A stretch of DNA of 42,662 nucleotides from an uncultured Pseudomonadota bacterium (GTDB lineage: Bacteria; Bdellovibrionota_C; UBA2361; CALMIO01): the NCBI GenBank assembly GCA_937864035.1, contig CALMIO010000007.1, positions 1 to 42,662 of the forward strand. The letters are read 5' to 3'. The notes beneath the pieces are model-generated. The model made no database searches, was not told the origin of the DNA, and saw only the letters and a program-made list of their open reading frames with translations. Positions 26,513 through 35,444 of the stretch are shown here, one piece after another. The position numbers were made by a program, and so were the translations under genes. The number at the start of each line of letters is the position of its first letter. Within the stretch, counting starts at the first letter, position 1.

Positions 26513-27127
26513 TTATTTACTTTTAGTATTTCTTGCTTTCTCTATTTTAGCCCTTTCAGCCTCATCCAAAAAGCGAAAAGTTGTCATTTTACAAGCAACT
26601 TTGATTTTTACTCTTTCGGGAGTAACCGTCGGCTCAGATATAGAGATTCTGCTTATATTTACTATTCTGGGCAAATGACCAACTTCATCAAAAAAAGTTG
26701 CTACTTGATGAAAGGTTCCATCGACTACCATTGACACCGGAACTTCCGAGTAAAAATCCCGATAAACCTCCGTCTCTGGTTTAAAAGACACAACTTCTAA
26801 ACCAGCATCGCGAGCAAGTCCAGATATAGACTCAATCAAGTCGGGAATCTCCCGACGGTCAGGAAGCTCTTGCAAGGCTTGTTTTAACTTAACATCAAGA
26901 GCTTGCACAGCTTTTTTTACTTTCGGCAGATTTGCCGCCAACCTTTTTTCTTGGCCGATTTTTGACTCTAAATCTGAAATCTTTTGATCGAGGTCAGAAC
27001 TCGTTGTTAAGCGAGAGGAATAAAACAAAAACCAAACCAAAGCAAAAAGCAGTACAACATTACCAACAATAAAGGCGGCTTTATGGCTATTTGGTCTCTC
27101 TAAAAACTTTTTAACTAATGGGTGCAT
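26513..27127 (-). CDS. pilO: Type IV pilus inner-membrane alignment protein PilO
   Basis: 204 residues. One membrane helix (about 18-38) after a short cytoplasmic segment, then a coiled coil (about 45-85, ISDLESKIGQEKRLAANLPKVKKAVQALDVKL) and the C-terminal ferredoxin-like fold (about 100-185), the standard PilO layout. The coiled coil ends at the family's ELPDRREIPDLIESIS. With PilN and PilM it forms the platform that links the ATPase to the secretin. It follows pilN by 30 bases. Confidence 0.9.
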   Translation of the reverse strand: MHPLVKKFLERPNSHKAAFIVGNVVLLFALVWFLFYSSRLTTSSDLDQKISDLESKIGQEKRLAANLPKVKKAVQALDVKLKQALQELPDRREIPDLIESISGLARDAGLEVVSFKPETEVYRDFYSEVPVSMVVDGTFHQVATFFDEVGHLPRIVNISRISISEPTVTPERVKIKVACKMTTFRFLDEAERAKIEKARNTKSK

Positions 27128-27157
27128 AAAAATAATTAGCCTGAACCATACTAGAGT

Positions 27158-27805
27158 TTATTCATCATCCGAACCCGATTTCTTACCACCAGCGGTTTCC
27201 TGAGGTTTCTCAGGTTTCTTCTGATCAGCTGCATCTTTTAGCTCTTTAGAAAGATCGAGTGTCCCAGTATAACTTATCGATGATTTAATTATAAATTCTC
27301 TCACCTTTATACCACCTTGCTCAACCCTCTTAATTTCCTCAGCATCAACTCCATCAAAAAAATCAGATGCCTGAAGATCGCGCATAAAACCAGCGATAGT
27401 TTGCTCATCTAAAGCGCGACCTGTAATCTTAAAAGATCTATTATCTCCTTCTTCTACTTTGGTAAGCCAAGCCCGCATCGGTAAAGCTTTATTCAGATCA
27501 TCAAGGGCTTTAGCCGGTCCTAGTTTATTTCTCTTAAGCTTTCCGATTGTAATCAGTTTTTGATTGAGCTCGTTCTGTTTATTTTGCAAGCCGCGAACTT
27601 CATTAGTGGTTTTTTGAAGCCTTGTAAGATCGAATTCTAATTTGCTAGCTTTCGTCTGTTTGCGTCCAATTTTGCTATCAATATTAACAACAAGAAATGA
27701 AGAGATGCTAAGAGCCATAAATAGAGAGCCGATGTAAAATACTAGAAAGGTGGCAAGTCCTGTTGATTTTTTTGGGGCTACTCCAAGTAAATTGATGGTT
27801 ATCAC
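27158..27805 (-). CDS. pilN: Type IV pilus inner-membrane protein PilN
   Basis: 215 residues. It starts MITINLL, the conserved N-terminal PilN motif that docks to PilM, then one membrane helix (about 19-41), a coiled-coil segment (about 45-80) and a ferredoxin-like periplasmic domain (about 90-185). The C-terminal tail is Lys/Glu-rich. Its start lies 11 bases after pilM, so the two are co-transcribed. Confidence 0.92.
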   Translation of the reverse strand: MITINLLGVAPKKSTGLATFLVFYIGSLFMALSISSFLVVNIDSKIGRKQTKASKLEFDLTRLQKTTNEVRGLQNKQNELNQKLITIGKLKRNKLGPAKALDDLNKALPMRAWLTKVEEGDNRSFKITGRALDEQTIAGFMRDLQASDFFDGVDAEEIKRVEQGGIKVREFIIKSSISYTGTLDLSKELKDAADQKKPEKPQETAGGKKSGSDDE

Positions 27806-27816
27806 GGTTAAATTTT

Positions 27817-28896
27817 TTAGATAATTATTTTATCATCTGCCGTTCTAAGAGCTAAGCCCATCGCCGCGGTCACGAATGGAGAAAGCTCTGCTATGCGAGT
27901 TTCATCAAACTCAGCGCCAGCATCAATGCCTCGAAATGGCTGAAGCTGATTAACCTCTATCTTTGTTTTTTTGCGAAAAGCTTCCGCCAAACCATATTGA
28001 GTGCTCATCCCACCCGCCAAAAAAATAGCCGAAATTCCTTGCCCAATACCAGCAGCGGCCGCAAAAAAATTAATTTGCCGAGAAACTTCGTTGACAAACT
28101 GCTCATTAGCGGAGATAAGCGCCTCTTTAACCTGAGCAAGTTCTGGTTTTTGCAGATCAGTTTCACTTGCTTTCTTGGCTTTTTCAGCTTCGCTGGTAGT
28201 CAAACCTAAAGCAATCGAGATTCCTTCTGTTATGCTTTTCCCACCAAGAGCAACATTGCCATTAAAAAGCGGCAAACCATTTCTGGTAATCAAAATAGTA
28301 GAATAGCGAGAGCCAAGATCAAGCAAAGCGCAAGTTTTATCAAGGTACTCAGGATGGCTAAGTTCAAAGATGTTCATTAGAGCAAAACAATCAAGGTCAA
28401 CTATGCCGACATCAATTTCAACTGATGTCAAACACATCTTAAAGTTCTCTAAAATATCCTCCTTAACAGCCACAACCATCACATCCAGAAGACCCGAAGC
28501 TGTTTCTCCCAGTACCTGAAAATCAATTTTAGTTGAGCCAACATTGGGAGGTAAAAAGGAGGCCGACTCAATTTTAATATACTCTCCCAATTCCTCATAA
28601 TCCATTTTAGAAACTTGTATGCGTTTGGTGAACACGCTGGCGCTTGGGATACCCAATACGACCATTCTGCCCACTAACCCATTAACGGCAAATAATTGGC
28701 TAATTTGCTCGGCAACAATTTCTGGCTTAGCAACGGTTTGTCCGCTAAACACATCAGATGGATAGGAAGCCATGCCGATATTGAGCAGTCTTGGCTTTTT
28801 GCGAGATAGATCAAGCTCAGCAAGCCTAATACCCGAGCTACCCAGATCTACTCCAATTAAACCCTCTCTTCTCTTTAGAAAGCTAAATAGTGCCAT
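27817..28896 (-). CDS. pilM: Type IV pilus assembly protein PilM
   Basis: 359 residues. An actin-like ATPase related to FtsA and SHS2 proteins. The opening EGLIGVDLGSSGIRLAELD (about 12-30) is the phosphate-1 motif; CALLDLGSRYSTILI (about 187-201) is the phosphate-2 motif and FLAGGMSTQYGL (about 295-306) the adenosine motif. PilM binds the N-terminus of PilN from the cytoplasmic side. It leads the pilM-N-O-Q run, with priA divergent from it. Confidence 0.94.
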   Translation of the reverse strand: MALFSFLKRREGLIGVDLGSSGIRLAELDLSRKKPRLLNIGMASYPSDVFSGQTVAKPEIVAEQISQLFAVNGLVGRMVVLGIPSASVFTKRIQVSKMDYEELGEYIKIESASFLPPNVGSTKIDFQVLGETASGLLDVMVVAVKEDILENFKMCLTSVEIDVGIVDLDCFALMNIFELSHPEYLDKTCALLDLGSRYSTILITRNGLPLFNGNVALGGKSITEGISIALGLTTSEAEKAKKASETDLQKPELAQVKEALISANEQFVNEVSRQINFFAAAAGIGQGISAIFLAGGMSTQYGLAEAFRKKTKIEVNQLQPFRGIDAGAEFDETRIAELSPFVTAAMGLALRTADDKIII

Positions 28897-28965
28897 TTAC
28901 AAATAGATTAACTATGCTGTCAGCTGTTAAAGACAACTTCAATAATATTCTCTAAAAGATTATAT

Positions 28966-28971
28966 TATAAT
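28966..28971 (+). promoter_or_regulatory. Possible -10 element for priA
   Basis: An exact TATAAT lies 24 bases before the priA ATG in the divergent pilM-priA spacer. No good -35 hexamer is visible at 16-18 bp, so support is limited. Confidence 0.3.
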
Positions 28972-28995
28972 TATGGCTTTGGAAAAGATACGATT

Positions 28996-31254
28996 ATGAA
29001 AGCAAGATTTGCCAAAGTCGCTATCCCTCCCCTTGAAACATTATACACGTACAGTCTTCCTGACAGCCAAAACTCGCAAGCCATCGAAGTCGGCTCAAGA
29101 GTTACCGTCCCTTTGGGCAAAAGATTTGCCTATGGATATGTAGTTGAACTATCAGAATCTGCTGATGTCAGTGGCATTAATATTAAATCTATCTCGAGAG
29201 AAGAAAGAATTATTAAGGCATTTGCAGAAGGTGATTTAAATTTTTTTAGTGAAGTCGCGGAGTATTATAACGAGCCTTTAGCTAAAATTATCGAACTCGG
29301 CATACCTAGCATTCCCCCAAAAAGAAACGCAAAAATATTACATATTGCTACTCTTCCTTCCAATCATGAAAAATCCCTAAAAGGATCCGCCCAAAAGGCA
29401 ATCTTTGAATTTATCAGCTCCCTTCCGGAACAAAAAATTTCAACTTCAATCCTTGTTCAACATTTTCCGCTTTATCAAGCTCCAGTTAGAGCTTTAATCA
29501 AAAAGGGGTTATTAGTATTAAACAAAGTCGAAATCATAGATCAACACCTCGATCACTCCCCTCCGCCACAATGGGCAAAAACAAATATAACCCTCACTGC
29601 TGAACAAGAATTGGCTAAGGAAAAAGTCCTAAACGCTTACAGAGAAAAACGTTTTGAAAGTTTTCTGCTTTTCGGTGTTGCTGGCAGTGGCAAAACAGAA
29701 GTTTACATTGAGATCGCCAAAGAAATTATTAAAGATGGCAAAGCTGTCTTAATTTTAGTGCCAGAGATAGCCTTAACACCGCAAATGATCGATAGATTAA
29801 AAGCTCGCTTTGGCAAAGAGATCGCTACCCTACACAGCGCTCTTACAACTAGAGCGCGCTGGGATGCTTGGCGCGCTCTGTTGGAAGGTAGAGAACAGAT
29901 AGCTATTGGGGCACGCTCTGCTATTTTTGCTCCAATCCCGAATCTCGGATGTATTTTTATTGACGAAGAACATGATCAATCATACAAACAATCCGACGGC
30001 ATTCGTTACAACGCTCGCGATCTCGGAGTTTTAAGAGCAAAGATCAACAATTGTCCGATCGTGCTCGGCTCTGCTACTCCTTCCTTAGAAAGTATTCAAA
30101 ACGCTCGACTTGGTAAATACCTGCCCCTGAAATTAGATAAGCGTTATTCCTCATCCGAAGAAAATCAAACTCTGATTGTCGATCTTTGCCAGATCAAACC
30201 TTGGGACATGCCAACAAAAAACATTTCGCCACAACTTTTGGAGGCTCTCTCCGAAACCATCAAAGCCGGAAAAAAAGCCTTCATTCTTTTTAATCGAAGA
30301 GGTTTTGCCTCTTTTATGCAATGTCTCTCCTGCGGTCATGTCATAAAATGCCCTGATTGTTCAGTAACTTTAACATATCATAAAACAACAAACTCTTTAC
30401 TCTGCCACTACTGCGATTACCGCTACACGCCTCCGACAAATTGTCCAGAATGTTCGCGTCTTGACCAGTCAGTAAATCTTAAAAAAGAAAAAAGAGTTGG
30501 AAAAATGATTGAACGCGGCGCCGGCACTGAAAAAATCTATGAGGAGCTAGCTAAGCTCTTTCCAACCGTTGAAATAATCAGATTAGATCGAGACACGGCC
30601 AATCAAATGGAAAATTACCGACGCGCTCTTGAGCGGATGCGAATTCCCGGGGCTGGCATCTTAGTTGGCACTCAAATTATCGCCAAAGGGCACGATTTTC
30701 CGGCTGTCAATTTAGTAGGTGTGATAGACGCTGATATTGGACTACATCTTCCCGATTTTCGAGCGGCCGAAAGAGCTTTTCAACTTTTGACTCAGGTTGC
30801 TGGCCGCGCCGGACGGGGAAAGGAAGCCGGCAAAGTAATTTTTCAAACTAGATTGCCTAACCATCCAAGTTTGATTTTTGCTAGCAAAAAAGATTTCTCG
30901 TCTTTCGCGACTAAAGAGTTGGAATATAGAAAACAATTAGCTTATCCGCCATTTTCAAAATTGCTCAGAATCATCATTAGCGGAGAAGATATCAAATCGG
31001 TAGCTTTAGAAGCAAAACGATTAAAAGAATTTACTACTCTGATCGCCTCTCAACATAAGTTAGACCTAAAAATATTAGGACCATCTCTAGCTCCAATAGA
31101 AAAAGTCAAAAAAAAATGGCGTTGGCATATATTGATTAAATCAAGCTTAACCACAACTCTTCTCAGTTTAATTTCAACTTTAAAAACAGCCGCCAAGAAA
31201 AAATCAAAGAAAATCGTTGTCGCCTACGATCTCGATCCACAAGAGATGCTTTGA
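28996..31254 (+). CDS. priA: Primosomal replication-restart helicase PriA
   Basis: 752 residues, typical of PriA. The N-terminal 3'BD domain (about 1-105) is followed by the helicase core: Walker A GVAGSGKTE (about 226-234), DEEH box (about 323), motif SATPSLES, and later motifs GTQIIAKGHDFPAV and QVAGRAGR. A zinc-binding insert with paired CxxC motifs lies at about 443-490. PriA recognises stalled forks and reloads the replisome. The stop overlaps a possible small ORF. Confidence 0.97.
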   Translation: MKARFAKVAIPPLETLYTYSLPDSQNSQAIEVGSRVTVPLGKRFAYGYVVELSESADVSGINIKSISREERIIKAFAEGDLNFFSEVAEYYNEPLAKIIELGIPSIPPKRNAKILHIATLPSNHEKSLKGSAQKAIFEFISSLPEQKISTSILVQHFPLYQAPVRALIKKGLLVLNKVEIIDQHLDHSPPPQWAKTNITLTAEQELAKEKVLNAYREKRFESFLLFGVAGSGKTEVYIEIAKEIIKDGKAVLILVPEIALTPQMIDRLKARFGKEIATLHSALTTRARWDAWRALLEGREQIAIGARSAIFAPIPNLGCIFIDEEHDQSYKQSDGIRYNARDLGVLRAKINNCPIVLGSATPSLESIQNARLGKYLPLKLDKRYSSSEENQTLIVDLCQIKPWDMPTKNISPQLLEALSETIKAGKKAFILFNRRGFASFMQCLSCGHVIKCPDCSVTLTYHKTTNSLLCHYCDYRYTPPTNCPECSRLDQSVNLKKEKRVGKMIERGAGTEKIYEELAKLFPTVEIIRLDRDTANQMENYRRALERMRIPGAGILVGTQIIAKGHDFPAVNLVGVIDADIGLHLPDFRAAERAFQLLTQVAGRAGRGKEAGKVIFQTRLPNHPSLIFASKKDFSSFATKELEYRKQLAYPPFSKLLRIIISGEDIKSVALEAKRLKEFTTLIASQHKLDLKILGPSLAPIEKVKKKWRWHILIKSSLTTTLLSLISTLKTAAKKKSKKIVVAYDLDPQEML

Positions 31255-31370
31255 AGATAGTGCAAATTTTAACAGATCAAACAGATGGCATTTTTATTAA
31301 ATTTACAAACTTGCAAGATTTTTATAAGCTTTTAAATAAGAGTGAAGTTAATAATTTTTTACCTTTTTAA
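31251..31370 (+). CDS. Possible small protein, 39 residues
   Basis: A frame opening with TTG at 31251 (overlapping the priA stop) or GTG at 31260 gives 39 or 36 residues before the stop at 31368-31370. The product reads plausibly (MKIVQILTDQTDGIFIKF, then NLQDFYKLLNK), with an ordinary residue mix. There is no strong Shine-Dalgarno and no family. Too short to be sure, and A+T-rich spacers can mimic this. Confidence 0.25.
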   Translation: MKIVQILTDQTDGIFIKFTNLQDFYKLLNKSEVNNFLPF

Positions 31371-31378
31371 AAAAATTT

Positions 31379-32008
31379 ATGAAAAATCTCTTTCGCGTCA
31401 TTTTAACATTATCGCTATTCGTATCAACTGCTTGGACTGACGATGCCACCTCAAAAACAACGAGCGCTGATTCGGCCAAAGCAATGTTGAAAGATTTGAG
31501 CAGTGATCATGCTCAGGCTTGGACGGCTGCAGTAACACCGGGCGAACAACATAAGCTTTTAGAACAGTTTGTCGGCAACTGGAGTTACACCTTAAAAATG
31601 TGGAAAGCTCCGGGAGAAGATGCCGAAGATTCCACCGGAGCCGCAACTATTGAATCCATTTTCGGAGGCAAATTTATTAAACAAACAGCCACCGGTCAGT
31701 GGGCTGGTCAGCAGTTTGAAGGGGTAGGTTTCACTGGCTTTGACAATCTACAAAAATACTTCAATAGTGTTTGGATAGATAATGTCAGTACCGCGATGAT
31801 GATCGGTAAAGGCAGTTGGGATGAAAAAACAAAAAGCATTACAGATACCGGAACAATATCCTGCCCTTTTGCAACTAACCATGTTCGCGACTATCGCGCA
31901 GTTTGGACTCTACCAAAAAACAATACTTTTACTTATGAAATTTTCAGTAAAGATGATAACGGTAAAGAGTTTAAAATGATGGCAATTACTTACAAAAAAG
32001 TAGCTTAA
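31379..32008 (+). CDS. DUF1579 exported protein
   Basis: 209 residues. Signal peptide about 1-20, then a helical linker and the DUF1579 core: HKLLEQFVGNWSYTLKMWKAPGE, followed by SIFGGKFIKQTATGQWAG and FEGVGFTGFDNLQKYFNSVWIDN. The fold is lipocalin-like by family resemblance; the ligand is unknown. The next sequence is an intrinsic terminator, so this gene ends its transcript. Confidence 0.78.
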   Translation: MKNLFRVILTLSLFVSTAWTDDATSKTTSADSAKAMLKDLSSDHAQAWTAAVTPGEQHKLLEQFVGNWSYTLKMWKAPGEDAEDSTGAATIESIFGGKFIKQTATGQWAGQQFEGVGFTGFDNLQKYFNSVWIDNVSTAMMIGKGSWDEKTKSITDTGTISCPFATNHVRDYRAVWTLPKNNTFTYEIFSKDDNGKEFKMMAITYKKVA

Positions 32009-32034
32009 TTGGGCTATTGAAGAAGACATGCGAA

Positions 32035-32080
32035 AAGCGCGCGCTGAAAAGAAACGCTCTTAGCGCGCGCTTGCTTTTTT
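32035..32080 (+). terminator. Strong intrinsic terminator after the DUF1579 gene
   Basis: AAGCGCGCGCT (32035-32045) pairs perfectly with AGCGCGCGCTT (32062-32072) and is followed by GC and six Ts (32075-32080). A G+C-rich 11-bp stem with a 16-base loop ahead of a T-run is a textbook Rho-independent terminator for plus-strand transcription. Confidence 0.9.
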
Positions 32081-32106
32081 AACCTCTAAGATAAGTTGGC
32101 ATACTC

Positions 32107-32135
32107 TTGAGATTAGCTAATATTTAGCTTAAAAT
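32107..32135 (+). promoter_or_regulatory. Sigma-70-type promoter of the Gld-like ABC operon
   Basis: TTGAGA (32107-32112) and TAAAAT (32130-32135) each match consensus in five of six bases and are exactly 17 bp apart. Transcription would begin near 32142, about 35 bases before the ATPase start. It sits just after the terminator. Confidence 0.65.
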
Positions 32136-32177
32136 TTACATCTTGAATTTTTTCAAAAATCTTGTATCAAAGTAGAT

Positions 32178-32924
32178 ATGATCGAAGTTAACAACTTAGC
32201 TAAATATTACGGTGATTTCATTGCCGTACGCGACGTAACCTTTTCAGCTGAAAAGGGAGACGTTCTGGGTTTTTTAGGGCCAAATGGAGCTGGAAAGACA
32301 ACCACTCTCAGAATGCTGGCAACTTATCTGCCTCCAACCTCTGGTTCAGCTAAAATCGCCGGTTACGATATCAACCTTCAGTCAGATGATGTGAGGAGAA
32401 GTATTGGATATTTACCAGAAACTCCTCCCCTATATCCCGAAATGACCGTGGTCGAATATCTCAATTTTGTCGCTCAAATTAAGGGAGTTAAAAAAAGAGA
32501 TTTAAAAAACAAAATTGAGCTAGCAATTGAAAGGTGTTTTTTGGGGGAAGTTCGCCAAAAACTTTGCGGTCAACTTTCAAAAGGTTTCAAACAGAGAGTT
32601 GGCATAGCTCAGGCGATAGTTCACAATCCTCCAGTTTTAATCTTTGACGAGCCAACCAGTGGACTCGATCCAAAACAGATTATTGAAATTAGGCAGTTAA
32701 TCTCGTCGCTCGCTCAAGATCACACAATTCTTATCAGCACTCATATTCTTCCTGAGGTCAATTCTGTTTGCAATCGTGTCGTAATTATTGATCGGGGCGA
32801 GGTCGTTTTAGAATCATCGCTAGCCGAAGCTACCCGCTCGCGCTCTTTAGAGCAGGTCTTTTTAGAGTGTGTTAGCAGACAAGAAGACAAAAGGACAAAA
32901 CCGCTAAGCGCCGTCGGAAGCTAG
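32178..32924 (+). CDS. ABC transporter ATPase, Gld-type operon
   Basis: 248 residues. Walker A GPNGAGKTT, signature LSKGFKQRVGIAQAI (LSxG form), Walker B VLIFDEPTSGLD and H-loop ISTHI are all intact. It belongs to the ABC-2/GldA-like group, whose partners are encoded next: a permease, a GldG-like protein and a DUF4340 protein. In Flavobacterium the GldAFG complex supports gliding motility; in other phyla the same set has no fixed role. The substrate is not evident. Confidence 0.9.
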   Translation: MIEVNNLAKYYGDFIAVRDVTFSAEKGDVLGFLGPNGAGKTTTLRMLATYLPPTSGSAKIAGYDINLQSDDVRRSIGYLPETPPLYPEMTVVEYLNFVAQIKGVKKRDLKNKIELAIERCFLGEVRQKLCGQLSKGFKQRVGIAQAIVHNPPVLIFDEPTSGLDPKQIIEIRQLISSLAQDHTILISTHILPEVNSVCNRVVIIDRGEVVLESSLAEATRSRSLEQVFLECVSRQEDKRTKPLSAVGS

Positions 32925-32940
32925 TTTTAAGGAGAGTAAT

Positions 32941-33717
32941 ATGAAGAACTCAATTGTTATATCAAAACGTGAAATTCTCTCACAATTTGTTTCCCCAGTA
33001 GCTTATTTTGTAATCACTGGGTTTACCTTGCTAGCTGGTTATTTCTTTTTCAACTTACTTAGTATTTTTAACATAGTAGTTGATCGTTATAAACAGATGC
33101 CGTACGGCATGTCCGGTCGTGATATCCCCAATTTAAATCAATGGGTCATAGAGGGTTACTATCAAACACTTTTGATTATTCTTGTTTTTTTAACCCCTCT
33201 ATTAACAATGAGATTAATTTCTGAGGAAAAGCGCCGTGGCACCTTTGAATTGCTAGTAACATCTCCAGTGTCTGTTGCCGAAATTGTTTTAGGAAAATTT
33301 TTGGGTGCCGCTTTCACTGTTATTTTAATGATTTTGCTGGCAGGAATTTTCCCCTTGCTTCTCTGCTTTTATGGCAACCCAGAAGCGCCACCTATCTTTA
33401 CGGGATTGCTCGGCGTAATACTTTGCACCTTAGCTTTCGTGAGTATTGGGATGGCGGCCTCCTCTTTCACGGAGAGCCAGGTTGTCGCTGGCATATCAAG
33501 CATGGTGGTATTACTGCTACTTTACGTAGTTCACTCTCCGGCTGAAGCGGTTGGCGGCTCACTTGGCGAGGTTTTAAAATATCTTTCGCCAGTGATCCAA
33601 ACGAGAGATTTGATTACCGGGGTAATCACTTTGAAAGGGATAATTTATTTTATCTCTTTAATCGCGTTTGGGTTATTTATGACTGCCAGAGTTTTAGATG
33701 CTCATCGTTGGCGTTAG
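32941..33717 (+). CDS. ABC-2 type permease (GldF-like)
   Basis: 258 residues with six predicted membrane helices. It shows LTMRLISEEKRRGTFELLVTSPVSVAEIVLGKFLGA, the characteristic ABC-2 permease segment, with a periplasmic loop before it. The Shine-Dalgarno AAGGAG (32929-32934) is strong and six bases before ATG. Partner of the ATPase just upstream and the GldG-like protein just downstream. Confidence 0.9.
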   Translation: MKNSIVISKREILSQFVSPVAYFVITGFTLLAGYFFFNLLSIFNIVVDRYKQMPYGMSGRDIPNLNQWVIEGYYQTLLIILVFLTPLLTMRLISEEKRRGTFELLVTSPVSVAEIVLGKFLGAAFTVILMILLAGIFPLLLCFYGNPEAPPIFTGLLGVILCTLAFVSIGMAASSFTESQVVAGISSMVVLLLLYVVHSPAEAVGGSLGEVLKYLSPVIQTRDLITGVITLKGIIYFISLIAFGLFMTARVLDAHRWR

Positions 33718-33738
33718 TTTTTATGATCTAAATTTAAC

Positions 33739-35403
33739 ATGAGAAAATTGAATTCGTTTTCAGGAATAGTTGGAGGGGTTTTTATACTTTTCGCGGTTGT
33801 CGGCGGCTTGCTAATTGGCGCCTTGTATGATCCCTTAGTGATTGTTAGACAACCAATTTTGTTGCTTCATCTGTTGTTTGGGTCGATTCTTGTACTTTAT
33901 TGGTTTTTTGCCGTTGGTCTAGCTAACCTCAGCCAAACTGGTATTATTTTTTCCGGAAGAGGAACAAGATTTGGATTAAATGTTATTTTTTACACTACGG
34001 TTGTTGTCGCCGGCTTTGTTTTTATCAATTGGCTAGCAAACCGTTATGATAGCCGTTGGGATCTAACTGAGGAGGGAGTTTATTCTTTAAGCCCACAAAC
34101 CAGAAAAATTTTAGAGGCTTTGGAAAAACCCTTGCAAATTGTTGCTTTTAGGGGCACTCAAAACGTTAACGATTTTGAAATCGAAAATTTACTTAAACTT
34201 TATAAACAACAAAATCGCTCCAAAATAACAACCGAAATTATAGATGCGCGTAGCCATCCTCATAAGCTTGATCAATATCGGGTACAGATGGGAAATCTCA
34301 TTTATATAGGATATGGAGATAGAGATAATTTAGAAGAAAGCAGGCTGAACGAGGCGAGTGAAGAATCGATAACTAACGCCATATTGAAATTAACTAGAGG
34401 TTCCGCAAAAAAGATTTACTTTATTGAGGGACATTCAGAGCCTCAATTAGCTTCACAGGCGGCTGATGGCTTAGCCAAATTGCGAGGAGCTTTTGTTGAT
34501 GAGCATTTTCAAGTTTCTGGGTTAATATTATCACAAACTGGTAAAATTCCAGATGATGCCGCCGCCGTAGTTTTAGTTTCCCCCAAGAAAAAGCTGTTAG
34601 CCGAAGAAAAGCAAGCGCTTATAGAGTATGTTGATTCCGGCGGGCGTTTGTTGATGATGACTGATCCTAAAACAACTTCTGACGTAAAGGAGATCGCTGA
34701 TAATTTCGGTATCGTTGTGCGCGATGATATTGTTCTTGATCCGGTGCAGAGGCTTTTTGCAGGACCGGCGATTGGCGCTCAACCAATAGTTAGAAACTAC
34801 GGTTCTCATATAATTACTCGTGATATGAACGATCAGCATATAACGATTTATAATATTGCCTCTTCGGTAACTTATTCGGCTGATAAGAAAAAATTGGATC
34901 CGGCAATTAGCTATGCTGAAATTGCTTTAACTGGTCCAAACGCTTGGGGAGAAAAAAATCTGGAAGCAGTTTTTGATTCTCAAAATCCGACAGCGCAAAT
35001 TGATCCCGAAGACACAAAAGGTCCTGTTTCGCTAGCGATTGCATACGAAAAGAAGGTCAAAACAGGCGAGCAGGCAAATTCCAACAAGGATAACGAAAAT
35101 CAAGCAGAGGCGAAGTTTGAGAAACTTTCCAGAGTTGTCGTGGTTGGAGATTCCGATTGGGCTTTAAACGCTAATTTAGAAATTTACGCGAATCGTGATT
35201 TCGTCTTAAACATTATAAATTGGCTTTCTGGGGAAGAAGGAGGAATCTCAATACGAGCTAAGAGCATGCGAGCTTCGATAGCTCCCATAACTTCGCAAAC
35301 TTTTGTTTGGCTTCTTGGATTAAGCTTTTTAGTGCCAGAATTGATATTGCTTAGCGGTTTGATGATCTGGTGGTCTCGCCGTAGCGCACCTATATCAGCC
35401 TAA
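33739..35403 (+). CDS. GldG-like ABC transporter auxiliary protein
   Basis: 554 residues. Three N-terminal membrane helices lead to the conserved RWDLTEEGVYSLSPQTRKIL segment (about 111-130), after which a large extracytoplasmic domain (about 130-505) shows IYFIEGHSEPQL and ALIEYVDSGGRLLMMTDP, matching the GldG/ABC_transp_aux architecture. A last helix lies near 515-540. It is thought to act with the permease in the membrane. 21 bases separate it from the permease gene. Confidence 0.87.
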   Translation: MRKLNSFSGIVGGVFILFAVVGGLLIGALYDPLVIVRQPILLLHLLFGSILVLYWFFAVGLANLSQTGIIFSGRGTRFGLNVIFYTTVVVAGFVFINWLANRYDSRWDLTEEGVYSLSPQTRKILEALEKPLQIVAFRGTQNVNDFEIENLLKLYKQQNRSKITTEIIDARSHPHKLDQYRVQMGNLIYIGYGDRDNLEESRLNEASEESITNAILKLTRGSAKKIYFIEGHSEPQLASQAADGLAKLRGAFVDEHFQVSGLILSQTGKIPDDAAAVVLVSPKKKLLAEEKQALIEYVDSGGRLLMMTDPKTTSDVKEIADNFGIVVRDDIVLDPVQRLFAGPAIGAQPIVRNYGSHIITRDMNDQHITIYNIASSVTYSADKKKLDPAISYAEIALTGPNAWGEKNLEAVFDSQNPTAQIDPEDTKGPVSLAIAYEKKVKTGEQANSNKDNENQAEAKFEKLSRVVVVGDSDWALNANLEIYANRDFVLNIINWLSGEEGGISIRAKSMRASIAPITSQTFVWLLGLSFLVPELILLSGLMIWWSRRSAPISA

Positions 35404-35444
35404 AATTGATGTGAAATTGATGAGTTTACTAGTTGAGAGAGTAA

